The notes beneath the pieces were generated by a model that worked only from the letters and a program-made list of their open reading frames with translations, was not told where the DNA came from and made no database searches. From positions 1-33,685 of the forward strand of contig CAMBHS010000011.1 of the NCBI GenBank assembly GCA_945867235.1: a stretch of 33,685 bases of DNA, written 5' to 3'. The stretch comes from Akkermansia muciniphila (GTDB taxonomy: Bacteria > Verrucomicrobiota > Verrucomicrobiia > Limisphaerales > SXQI01). The translations under genes were made by a program, and so were the position numbers. Every line of letters starts with the position of its first letter. Within the stretch, counting starts at the first letter, position 1. Of this stretch, positions 1 through 8,383 are shown one piece after another.

Positions 1-1047
1 ATTCAGCGCACCGGAGACGACGACGATCTTAAATGTGGAGCCCGGTTCGTAAACTTGTCCTATCGCTCGATTCAGTCGGTCGTGTTCCGTAGTTTTTGAG
101 AGATCGTTGGGATCAAAGGTGGGTAGATTGGCAAGGGCAAGCACTTCTCCCGTCTTGGGTCGAACCACGACAGCACAGATGCCGAGTGGGCGATGCTTTG
201 CCATTCCTTCGGCAAGTTCGGTTTCCACGATATACTGCACGCCTGCATCCAAAGCCAAAATTGCGTTGAGTCCTGCTTTGGGTTCCACGTCTTGATCACG
301 GAAGCGAACCAATTCCTCGCTGGAACGATTACGTTCCGTATTGCGCCATCCGTAAACACCACTCAGTCCCACATTGAGATAACTTTCCAATCCAGATTTG
401 CCGGTGGTGCCCGTCACGACACCTTGGGGCGTACGGTTGGTTCCCGTTCCCACGTAACCCAACACATGTGCCGCCAGAGTTCCGCTTGGATACACACGTT
501 CTTGGTCAGCCTCCGCCTGTAGGGCACTGCGTCGAATATAATTGAAGTAAACTTGTTTCTTTTTAGGGAGTTTTTTTTCGTCCGTCGCAAACACGAGGTT
601 GGTCATGGCTTGCTCCAATCGGTGCCATGTCGCCGCATCCACCTTGTGTTTGATCATCACATACTGATCAAATATCGGGGTTCCATCTGCTTTTTTTCGA
701 ATTTCCCGCGGCTTAAGTTTTTCTGCGAGTTCATGGACTGGTAGCTGTAAAATTGGTGCGATGGTTTGAGCCACGACGAGGTGATTCGTGTCAATAATAG
801 TGGGATCTGCTGAAATGTTGTAAACCGTTTGACTTGTGGCCAGCAGGGTGCCCCGAATGTCCTTGAGATCCCCACGCCGTGGGCCTCGTAATATGCGTCG
901 CTCAGTATTATTTGTTGCCGCTTTGCGAAGTTCCTCATGACGAAAAACCTGCAAATCAATCAACCGCCCGATTAGCAGGAGGAAAAAAAGGGCGAGCATG
1001 ATGGTGATAGCCATCAGTCGACCTTGTTTTCTTTCCGCGTTTCTCAT
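1..1047 (-). CDS. ftsI: Penicillin-binding protein / FtsI-type peptidoglycan transpeptidase, truncated by window start
   Basis: The minus strand translates from ATG at 1047 without stops to the window edge: MRNAERKQGRLMAITIMLALFFLLLIGRLIDLQVFRHEEL... ending ...NRAIGQVYEPGSTFKIVVVSGALN. N-terminal TM, PBP dimerisation region, and the 'EPGSTFK' active-site motif. dcw context downstream of rsmH and the ftsL-like gene. Confidence 0.93.
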   Translation of the reverse strand, partial: MRNAERKQGRLMAITIMLALFFLLLIGRLIDLQVFRHEELRKAATNNTERRILRGPRRGDLKDIRGTLLATSQTVYNISADPTIIDTNHLVVAQTIAPILQLPVHELAEKLKPREIRKKADGTPIFDQYVMIKHKVDAATWHRLEQAMTNLVFATDEKKLPKKKQVYFNYIRRSALQAEADQERVYPSGTLAAHVLGYVGTGTNRTPQGVVTGTTGKSGLESYLNVGLSGVYGWRNTERNRSSEELVRFRDQDVEPKAGLNAILALDAGVQYIVETELAEGMAKHRPLGICAVVVRPKTGEVLALANLPTFDPNDLSKTTEHDRLNRAIGQVYEPGSTFKIVVVSGALN

Positions 1048-1080
1048 GTTAACATCCCATTTTTATGTGGGTTTATGGTA

Positions 1081-1446
1081 TTATTTCTTGGCCGAGAATA
1101 TTCCGTGGCTGAGGGTTTGTAGTTCTTGAGGCCCATCAGGAAGGCGCACGATTTGATCCGGCTTGGGTTCGTTTAATCCCAGATTCATTCGTCGCATTTG
1201 AGTTTCAAGCTCACGCGTCGTACTCAATCTGGCACCTTCCCGTTGTAGGTTTTTCTCTCGGAATTTTAATTCCTCGATCCGGTTTTCTAACCCTTTAGTT
1301 TTTTTGCCTAATTGGTTGATTTGCTCCTTTTGCCACACATAACCCAATCCGGCGCAGGCGATCAGGGTGCAAACCATCAACACCATAATCACATCTAACC
1401 CGTGTGTTTTGCCGGCTTGAAATCTTTGTCGGTTTGGTCGTGGCAT
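1081..1446 (-). CDS. ftsL: FtsL-like cell division protein (short bitopic membrane protein with coiled coil)
   Basis: 121 aa, one TM (VIMVLMVCTLIACAGLGYVW) followed by a heptad-rich region; sits between rsmH and ftsI as ftsL does in dcw clusters. Confidence 0.65.
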   Translation of the reverse strand: MPRPNRQRFQAGKTHGLDVIMVLMVCTLIACAGLGYVWQKEQINQLGKKTKGLENRIEELKFREKNLQREGARLSTTRELETQMRRMNLGLNEPKPDQIVRLPDGPQELQTLSHGIFSAKK

Positions 1447-1468
1447 GGTTATTTCTCCTTAAGGTTGC

Positions 1469-2404
1469 TCATACCAGTTTCGTTAGAACTCTGAGCTGGG
1501 CACTACGTGAACGTGGGTTTTTTATCAATTCTTCGGGGGATGGTGTAACGGCTTTCCGTTGCAACCACCTCGCTTCGATTGGTTTAGGAATGCGGAGTTC
1601 GGGCACGTCGACATCACCGGAGGTCACGTAATCTCGTTCTAATCGTCGCCCAAAGTCTTTCACCACTCGGTCTTCGAGCGAATGGAAGGTGATCACTGCG
1701 AGGTGCCCTCCAACCTTCAAAAGACTCCAAACCCCGGTGAGTCCACTACGGAGTGAACCCAGTTCGTCATTCACTTCCATCCGGAGTGCCTGAAATACCT
1801 GTGTTGCCGGATGGGTCTTTGCGCCTCGACGCGGTTTTGCTTTCTCCACCACCGCTGCCAACTGGATCGTCGTGCGAATAAGTCCGCTCGCCCGTGTTTC
1901 CACGATGGCTCGGGCAATTTTTCGTGATTCTCGTTCTCCGCCGAATTCCCAGAAGAGATTGGCTAATTCTTTCTCCTCATAAGAATTTGTAATGGTGGCC
2001 GCAGTCTTCTTTTGTTGAAGATCCATTCTCATATCCAACGGGCCTTCCTGTTGAAAACTGAATCCACGTTCGGCCTGATCCAATTGAGGGGAACTCGTGC
2101 CAAGATCTAAAATCACGCCATCGCAAGCCTCAGCCTGCACCCACCTCGGTAATTCGGTAAAATTTCCCTGCGATAAGGTCACCCTGTCTCCAAATCGGGC
2201 TAACCGTTCCGAGGTTGCCGAAAGGGCTCGCTCATCGCGGTCGCACCCAAAAAGTATTCCGTCAGGTCCGCTGGCCTCCAGAATGGCTTCAGCATGACCC
2301 CCGCCCCCTAGGGTTCCATCCACATACCATCCGTTTGTCGTTGGCTTGAGAGCTTCCACAACTTCTTTCAACATTACCGAACAATGCACAAACCCAAGTT
2401 TCAT
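1469..2404 (-). CDS. rsmH: 16S rRNA (cytosine1402-N4)-methyltransferase RsmH (MraW)
   Basis: 311 aa; HCSVMLKEVVEAL, YVDGTLGGGGHAEAIL, DLGTSSPQLDQAERGFSF, VITFHSLEDRVVK motifs typical of RsmH. Confidence 0.97.
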   Translation of the reverse strand: MKLGFVHCSVMLKEVVEALKPTTNGWYVDGTLGGGGHAEAILEASGPDGILFGCDRDERALSATSERLARFGDRVTLSQGNFTELPRWVQAEACDGVILDLGTSSPQLDQAERGFSFQQEGPLDMRMDLQQKKTAATITNSYEEKELANLFWEFGGERESRKIARAIVETRASGLIRTTIQLAAVVEKAKPRRGAKTHPATQVFQALRMEVNDELGSLRSGLTGVWSLLKVGGHLAVITFHSLEDRVVKDFGRRLERDYVTSGDVDVPELRIPKPIEARWLQRKAVTPSPEELIKNPRSRSAQLRVLTKLV

Positions 2405-2446
2405 TGAATCAACACGGCTTAAGATCGCCGCTCCTCAAAATAATTT

Positions 2447-2878
2447 TCATCGAACCGACGTCATTTCCATTAATTTGCTGCCGAGTCGACTCCAACCCGT
2501 GTTGCGAGCAATACGAGTGGGAAATATGGTTTCGATTCGGTTTTTTACTGGTGCCAGTTCGAGATCGGCGTCGAGTAAATCATTGCGCATTACTTTCACC
2601 TCTTCCAATGCGAGTGACCCTTGAATCGATGGACGATCCATTGTTGAGTTCCTCTTCTTCGGAATGAAGGAGGTTCGAAAAGTGGGTTTTTTTGAAACGG
2701 CGAATGCGCTTCGCGTTGTCGAATCATCTAGGGCACTTTCGCTTGGGATTGGAGCGACAATTTCCCGGTCGGATCCAAATTTCGGCAGCAGGTTTTCCTG
2801 CCGTAATTCGTAGGGACTACGTTCGCTTCGCATCCCTATGAAACTTTTTCCTACCGCAAGTAACTGGGTTAAATTCAT
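2447..2878 (-). CDS. Uncharacterised 143-aa protein encoded between mraZ and rsmH
   Basis: Open frame with ATG 6 nt after the mraZ stop, same strand, filling the mraZ-rsmH gap. No recognised domain; appears low-complexity/disordered. Confidence 0.65.
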   Translation of the reverse strand: MNLTQLLAVGKSFIGMRSERSPYELRQENLLPKFGSDREIVAPIPSESALDDSTTRSAFAVSKKPTFRTSFIPKKRNSTMDRPSIQGSLALEEVKVMRNDLLDADLELAPVKNRIETIFPTRIARNTGWSRLGSKLMEMTSVR

Positions 2879-2884
2879 TTTATT

Positions 2885-3358
2885 TTAAATCAGCTTGAAG
2901 GCTTCGGAGGCGAGAGCGTCATCGACCACACTTGCTTGGTCATAGCGTTCGGGATTCCAAATTTCGAAACGGTCCCACGAACCGACCAGCACCGCTTCCT
3001 TGTCAATCCCAGCGGGTTTGGTGATCAGTTCAGGAAGGCAAATACGGCCACTTTTATCCAAGGTGACTTGGTCGGATTTTTTCCCCAGAAGACGGCGCAA
3101 AGAATCTGCCGTGGGATCAGAATAAGGCATGCTTTTTAGCTTCGCCACCAATGCCTGGAGAGGTTCGGGCGGGAGAACCAACAAATACGCATCGCGCTGG
3201 ATGCCATTGGGCCAAAGGATCACCGTGAACACCTCGTCGGGTACGGACCTCCACTTTGCCGGTATTTGCAGACGACGCTTGTCGTCTACCCCGTGCCGGT
3301 AGAGGGAATTATAGTAAACTGGCGTGATGTTCACTAAAGCAGACATAAAATGCAGCAT
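2885..3358 (-). CDS. mraZ: Transcriptional regulator MraZ (start revised; ATG at 3358 or 3346)
   Basis: YRHGVDDKRRLQIPAKWR and DQVTLDKSGRICLPELITKPAGIDKEAVLVGSWDRFEIWNPERY are duplicated SpoVT/AbrB-like MraZ repeats. The ORF-track start (GTG at 3403) lies inside the operator repeats, so a downstream ATG is preferred. Confidence 0.93.
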   Translation of the reverse strand: MLHFMSALVNITPVYYNSLYRHGVDDKRRLQIPAKWRSVPDEVFTVILWPNGIQRDAYLLVLPPEPLQALVAKLKSMPYSDPTADSLRRLLGKKSDQVTLDKSGRICLPELITKPAGIDKEAVLVGSWDRFEIWNPERYDQASVVDDALASEAFKLI

Positions 3359-3377
3359 GGGTTTTCGATCCCTGCTG

Positions 3378-3412
3378 CCCCACAACGCCCCAAAGTTACC
3401 CACTTCAACCCA
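3378..3412 (-). promoter_or_regulatory. MraZ-binding operator: four TGGGN boxes with 5-nt spacers
   Basis: Minus strand reads TGGGT-TGAAG-TGGGT-AACTT-TGGGG-CGTTG-TGGGG; boxes at 3408-3412, 3398-3402, 3388-3392 and 3378-3382. Matches the known MraZ box (TGGGN direct repeats with 5-nt spacer). Confidence 0.9.
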
Positions 3413-3823
3413 CTTCGGTCAATGGATAATTTGGAATTTTTACTGCTACTTATTCACATTTCTTGTGAAAAACATGTAAATAACTCAATCGTTTTGACTT
3501 TTGATTTGAAGGAACTCACCCAAAAGAATTAAACCAGAAAGCACCATTAATAGAATCGTAAACAACTCAAAAACAACATGTTATATGTTTTTATTGATTC
3601 AAAATTTAACCTAACAATGAGGGTTCACGATGATGGTGGCAGTGTTCGAATAAATAATGCCGATACGTAACGAATCTTTTTGGATACGGCATTCGCCAAG
3701 AAACCTAGGTTAGCGGTAGAAATTGAGGTTGAACGTAATTCCCCATTTCGACCCACATTCAATAACTTCAAGGGGCGTTGCGTTGGTGATTTCCATGCTT
3801 TAAACTTTCGCTTCTTGAATCGA

Positions 3824-4900
3824 TTGAAACTCAGTGACTTTAATTACAATCTGCCCCAACACCTGATCGCGCAGCACCCTGCTGAATGTCGGGAAGGATC
3901 ACGGTTACTGATTTACCATCGAACAAATGGGCTCATCCGCCATGCTAGATTCCTTGATCTTTTGGAGGAATTACGTTCTGGAGATTTGCTTGTAGTCAAC
4001 GATTCGCGTGTCATTCCGGCACGGTTAAGAGGCTCTAAACCGACCACGGGCGGTGCTTTTGAGGTCTTATTAATTGAGGAAATCAAAGAAAACGAATGGT
4101 GGGCCATGGTTCGCCCTTCCAAACGGTTGGTAATTGGTGGATGCATCGATTTACATCGACTCGATGGGACGAAAGCTGGCATCCAGGTTGAGTTATTAGA
4201 AAAAACAGACACGGGTCTATGTCGGCTTCAATTCCTTCTCGAACGCAACATTTTTGAAGTTTTACCGGAGTTAGGTGAAATACCGTTGCCGCCCTATATC
4301 AAAAGACCAAAGGGAAAGACTGGATCGCAGGATGTAGAGAGATATCAAACCGTTTATGCCCAAGTTAATGGTTCGGTGGCTGCTCCGACTGCTGGACTTC
4401 ATTTCACACCAACCATCCTCGACGATTTGAAAACTCGAGGGATCCGAGTTGCCCCTGTCACACTGCACGTTGGGGCAGGGACATTTGCTCCCGTGAAAGT
4501 TAGCGCAATTGAGGAGCATCAGATGCATTCGGAGCGGTTTTTTCTACCCATGGAAACATTAGCTGAGATTCAAAAGTGTCGGTTGGATGGAGGTCGAGTG
4601 GTGGCCGTTGGAACCACGTCGTTGCGGGTTCTTGAATCTGCCGCCAACATTGGCTTGGAACAAGCGGCCGGCCGGTGGCAACAAACTCAATTGTTTGTTT
4701 ATCCACCCCACGAATTTAGCCTGGTTGATGCTATGTTGACCAACTTTCATCTTCCCGAATCGACCTTGCTCATGCTCGTGAGTGCGTTCATCGATCCAGG
4801 TCGTGCCGAGGGCCGAGAGAAATGTTTGGCGGCCTATGAGGAAGCGATCCGACAAGGCTATCGTTTTTTTAGCTATGGTGATGCGATGTTCATTAGCTAA
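3824..4900 (+). CDS. queA: S-adenosylmethionine:tRNA ribosyltransferase-isomerase QueA (likely TTG start at 3824; ORF open from 3680)
   Basis: KLSDFNYNLPQHLIAQHPAECREGSRLL... VNGSVAAPTAGLHFTP... HVGAGTFAPVK... PHEFSLVDAMLTNFHLPESTLLMLVSAF. Family N-terminus (MKLSDFxYxLPxxLIAQxP) aligns to TTG 3824. Confidence 0.95.
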   Translation: MKLSDFNYNLPQHLIAQHPAECREGSRLLIYHRTNGLIRHARFLDLLEELRSGDLLVVNDSRVIPARLRGSKPTTGGAFEVLLIEEIKENEWWAMVRPSKRLVIGGCIDLHRLDGTKAGIQVELLEKTDTGLCRLQFLLERNIFEVLPELGEIPLPPYIKRPKGKTGSQDVERYQTVYAQVNGSVAAPTAGLHFTPTILDDLKTRGIRVAPVTLHVGAGTFAPVKVSAIEEHQMHSERFFLPMETLAEIQKCRLDGGRVVAVGTTSLRVLESAANIGLEQAAGRWQQTQLFVYPPHEFSLVDAMLTNFHLPESTLLMLVSAFIDPGRAEGREKCLAAYEEAIRQGYRFFSYGDAMFIS

Positions 4901-4987
4901 AGGCCTTCCGAATTAATGACGAATGTTTTTGGTCGAGGCTCATCAAAATGACTTGATCTGGAGGTAAATGCGTTGAAGCTGTAAACA

Positions 4988-5593
4988 ATGAACCCTTCAG
5001 TTGAAAAAATGAAGCAAATCATACAAAGCAATCGAGCAGGCACCCGTCATTTTCCGTTATTTCGTCTGCTGGTCGCCCTCGTGTTAGGAATTAACCTAGA
5101 GACCTCTACATGGGCGGAGTCGCGCTCGCGAGCGATGACATTACGCGAATTGGTGGGCTCCGCAGATTTGGTTGCAATAGGACGAATTAAAAGCAAGAGC
5201 GTGGATCGGACGCAGGATATCCCCATTCGGACGACGATTGAAGTGGATGTGGAAGACTTTTGGAAGGGTTTGGAGACATCGGAGAAGTGCCTGACTTTTT
5301 CCCTCCCCGGAGGAGTCCTGGGAGAGCGGAAGGTTGTCCTCACGGGTCAACCGGAGTTCGGCTTAGGGGAGCGATGCGTGGTTTTTCTGAAACGATCCGC
5401 GACTCGACAATGGGTATTGGTGGGGTTTAACCAAGGGAAAATTCCGGTCTTATCTTCAGCTGAGAACTTGGAAGGATGGGTCAACCCACCGCCAATGGAA
5501 TTGTCTAGTGCCAACCCCATCGAGCAACCGAGGGCAATAAGTATTGCAGGATTAAAAAAACAGGTGGTTGCAATCCATTTATCTTCACCATGA
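4988..5593 (+). CDS. Uncharacterised secreted protein, translationally coupled to the downstream metalloprotease
   Basis: 201 aa; hydrophobic N-terminal segment, then LVGSADLVAIGRIKS...TTIEVDVEDFWKG...FSLPGGVLGERKVVLTGQPEFGLGERCVVFLKR...VGFNQGKIPV. Stop overlaps the next start (ATGA at 5590-5593). Confidence 0.8.
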   Translation: MNPSVEKMKQIIQSNRAGTRHFPLFRLLVALVLGINLETSTWAESRSRAMTLRELVGSADLVAIGRIKSKSVDRTQDIPIRTTIEVDVEDFWKGLETSEKCLTFSLPGGVLGERKVVLTGQPEFGLGERCVVFLKRSATRQWVLVGFNQGKIPVLSSAENLEGWVNPPPMELSSANPIEQPRAISIAGLKKQVVAIHLSSP

Positions 5594-7344
5594 TACCCTT
5601 ACAAAGGTTTGTTATCGCTTTACTCCTCGTGAGTTGGCTAGACCCCGTCAGCGCGTTTGTTCCGTATATCAACGTTCAAGGTCAAGTCCTCCGCTGGAAC
5701 ACGAAGTCGATGGTCTATGATTCCCGATTGGTGAATCCCACCACCAAAGCGATTCGGTACTACCTCGCCACAGATGCTTGGTCCACAGCGAATCGGGAGA
5801 TGGAACTGAATGCCATCAGAGCCAGTTTCGCACAGTGGCAGTCGGTTCCCGGAACCTCCCTGCGGTTTGAGGATGCAGGATTGGCACCCAAATCTGATGA
5901 AATCACCTCTGGCGATAATACCAATCTAGTGTTCTGGGCAAAAAAAACTCGATTGGTTGGCGGAGTAGACTTGACCAACCTTCGAGGTTACACGGCGGTA
6001 TTGCTCGATGCTGACAATAACATTTTAGAGGCAGATACTGTGTTGAACGGTCTTGATTTTGGATGGTTTACCTCGGTGACCAACACGATCAGTGCGGATC
6101 AATTTGTCGAGGCTGTGGTTTTGCACGAAATTGGGCATTTCATTGGACTTGATCACACTCCGGTGGGAGGTGCAACCGTGATTCCAGCCGCCAATGGTGT
6201 CAGCACATCGGTAGGACTTTCTGCGGATGAAATCGCTGCGGTCAGGTTTCTCTATCCTCTGGAGTCCTATAAGTCAAAGTTGGGTTCCATCGGGGGGCGC
6301 GTCACCATGAATGGTAAGAATGTATTTGGTGCCGCAGTTTTTGCAGAGACCTTGCAAGGCAACATTGCGGCTGGCACGGTCTCATCCGTGGATGGGAGTT
6401 ACGTTTTCGAGGCGTTGCCCGTGGGAAGCTATCAGGTGAGGGCGACCCCTTTGGATCCATCCTCGGTGACCGAACAGAATTCTCTGTTTCGTGGACGAGA
6501 CATCGCCCCCGATTACGTGGGTGCGAATACGAGTTTCCGGCCCTCTACCAACCTAGCGGTCGCGGTTGCCGGACTTTTAAGAACGACCCTGAATATCACC
6601 GTGGTATCGAATGCGGCTCCGTGGCGAATTGTGGGGATAAACAATCCTGACACGATCCCAGGCGCGGAAACCAAGGATCGATCGGCGGTCAGCGTGAGAC
6701 AAGGTCGGCAAAACTTTTATATTGGGATCGCTTCCTCTCAGATTACGTCTGATGCCACGATCAGTATCACCGGCGATGGGGTCACGATTGTCCCCTATAA
6801 GTTTATCGCAAATCGATTTGTTAATAATACCCACGCAGTGGTTGCTTTTGCTTCTGTTGCGACCAATGCGACCCCAGGCTTGCGCTCCTTGGTGGTAAGG
6901 CGAGGCGAAAATGTGGCCTATGCAAATGGATACCTTGAGATCCTTCCCGCCTATCCTGACGATAATTTCGATGGGCTGGACGATGGATTTCAACGTAAAT
7001 ATTTTCCGCTTTGGACAAGCGCGACCGCTGCACCCATCGTGGATGCTGACCTTGATGGTTTTAGTAATCAGTTCGAAGCGGCGACGGGGACTAATCCGAC
7101 CGACCCAAAGTCGGTAAGTTTTCTAATTCAATCTGTCCAAATGTCGGGGGAAGGAACGAGGGTTTTATGGAAAAGTGATCCCGGACGCCGCTATCAATTA
7201 TCAGCCCGCCCGGAATTCAGCACGCAGCAGGCGTGGAAAAATCTAGGAACGCCGGTGACTGCTCCCGGTGCGAACGCTGTTTATCTCGATGCCTCTACTC
7301 CGGGTGTCACCAAATTTTATCGGCTGCAACTTTTGCCTCCTTAA
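5590..7344 (+). CDS. Secreted matrixin-like zinc metalloprotease with carboxypeptidase-regulatory-like domain and DxDxDGxSN calcium-binding-type C-terminal region
   Basis: HEIGHFIGLDHT matches HExxHxxGxxH; signal-like N-terminus; GGRVTMNGKNVFGAAVFAETLQGNIAAGTVSSVDGSYVFEALPVGSYQVRATP resembles a CarboxypepD_reg domain; DADLDGFSNQFEAATGTNPTDPKS; C-terminal GRRYQL...FYRLQLLPP. Confidence 0.9.
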   Translation: MIPLQRFVIALLLVSWLDPVSAFVPYINVQGQVLRWNTKSMVYDSRLVNPTTKAIRYYLATDAWSTANREMELNAIRASFAQWQSVPGTSLRFEDAGLAPKSDEITSGDNTNLVFWAKKTRLVGGVDLTNLRGYTAVLLDADNNILEADTVLNGLDFGWFTSVTNTISADQFVEAVVLHEIGHFIGLDHTPVGGATVIPAANGVSTSVGLSADEIAAVRFLYPLESYKSKLGSIGGRVTMNGKNVFGAAVFAETLQGNIAAGTVSSVDGSYVFEALPVGSYQVRATPLDPSSVTEQNSLFRGRDIAPDYVGANTSFRPSTNLAVAVAGLLRTTLNITVVSNAAPWRIVGINNPDTIPGAETKDRSAVSVRQGRQNFYIGIASSQITSDATISITGDGVTIVPYKFIANRFVNNTHAVVAFASVATNATPGLRSLVVRRGENVAYANGYLEILPAYPDDNFDGLDDGFQRKYFPLWTSATAAPIVDADLDGFSNQFEAATGTNPTDPKSVSFLIQSVQMSGEGTRVLWKSDPGRRYQLSARPEFSTQQAWKNLGTPVTAPGANAVYLDASTPGVTKFYRLQLLPP

Positions 7345-7465
7345 TTCGAAGCGTGTTTCTGGAAATGGAGGGGCGGATTGCAAAAGGAATCTTCTTTGGC
7401 TGGAATACAGTACATCGAATCATCGCGATATTGCATCGACCGATTCCTTACCTTAGTTTGCTGGC

Positions 7466-8377
7466 ATGAGTAACTGGCCAGCAATCTGGCATACCCTTTT
7501 AATTTCTTGCCTTGGTTTTTTACTGAGCGGTTGTTTCCCTAATGGACACAAGTCTTTTGAGGAAGATAAAGACCCTTATTTTATTGAGGGTAAGAATCGG
7601 TTTCGAAGTTATGACTATATAGGGGCGGCGGAATCCTATGTCCGAGTTCTGAACAACAATCCGAATTCGGCTCTAGCTCATTTTGAGTTGGGAATGATTT
7701 TTAAAGACAAGGTTTACGATCCCATTGCCGCCATTTACCATCTGGATAGATACCTACGACTTCGCCCCAAATCCGAGTTGGGGGACGTGGTAAAGATGCA
7801 TATGGAAGCGATGAAAATTGACATCGCTAAAACAGTCTCTTATGGAGTCGTAGCGCGTGATGTTCAGCGGCAAATGGAACAGTTAATCACCAACAATTTG
7901 GCACTTCGAATAGAGATGACGAACAATCGAGTGCTGTTGACGACCAATCGTTTTGAAAATACCGCGTTGCGTGGCGAGTTGGCTGCCGTCAAATTAGCAT
8001 TGGATCGAAAACCACTTTCGGTCACAAATTATGTGACCAATTATATTCGCGTGCCTAATACTCCACCCGGGGTCAAACAATCGTTACCTATACCGAAACC
8101 CACACCTGTCCCCCGTTCCCTTCAGCAACACTCGGTGTCATCGCCTCATGCAACTCCCGCCACTCGCCCCGCTCCGCAACCGAGGAACGAAACTCCGGGT
8201 CGAGTGGCACCTGTAAGTGTGAACCGAACGCATGTTGTGAAAGTCGGCCAAACCTATGGTTCGATTGCGGTGCTGTATGGGGTGACGGCAAGTGCGATGC
8301 AGGCTGCGAATCCCCGAATCAATCCCCGCCAATTGCAAGCGGGTCAATTGCTGAATGTTCCTGCGAGTGCCCCGTAG
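7466..8377 (+). CDS. Lipoprotein with TPR-like region and C-terminal LysM domain
   Basis: Lipobox LLSGC; TPR-like SYVRVLNNNPNSALAHFELGMIFKDKVYDPIAAIYHLDRYLRLRPKS; LysM HVVKVGQTYGSIAVLYGVTASAMQAANPRINPRQLQAGQLLNVP. Confidence 0.85.
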   Translation: MSNWPAIWHTLLISCLGFLLSGCFPNGHKSFEEDKDPYFIEGKNRFRSYDYIGAAESYVRVLNNNPNSALAHFELGMIFKDKVYDPIAAIYHLDRYLRLRPKSELGDVVKMHMEAMKIDIAKTVSYGVVARDVQRQMEQLITNNLALRIEMTNNRVLLTTNRFENTALRGELAAVKLALDRKPLSVTNYVTNYIRVPNTPPGVKQSLPIPKPTPVPRSLQQHSVSSPHATPATRPAPQPRNETPGRVAPVSVNRTHVVKVGQTYGSIAVLYGVTASAMQAANPRINPRQLQAGQLLNVPASAP

Positions 8378-8383
8378 GTCTTT

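Noticed and set aside
72-959. Short ORFs on both strands at the window start
   Set aside because: The true gene is the ftsI/PBP frame, which was omitted from the ORF track because it is open at the window edge.
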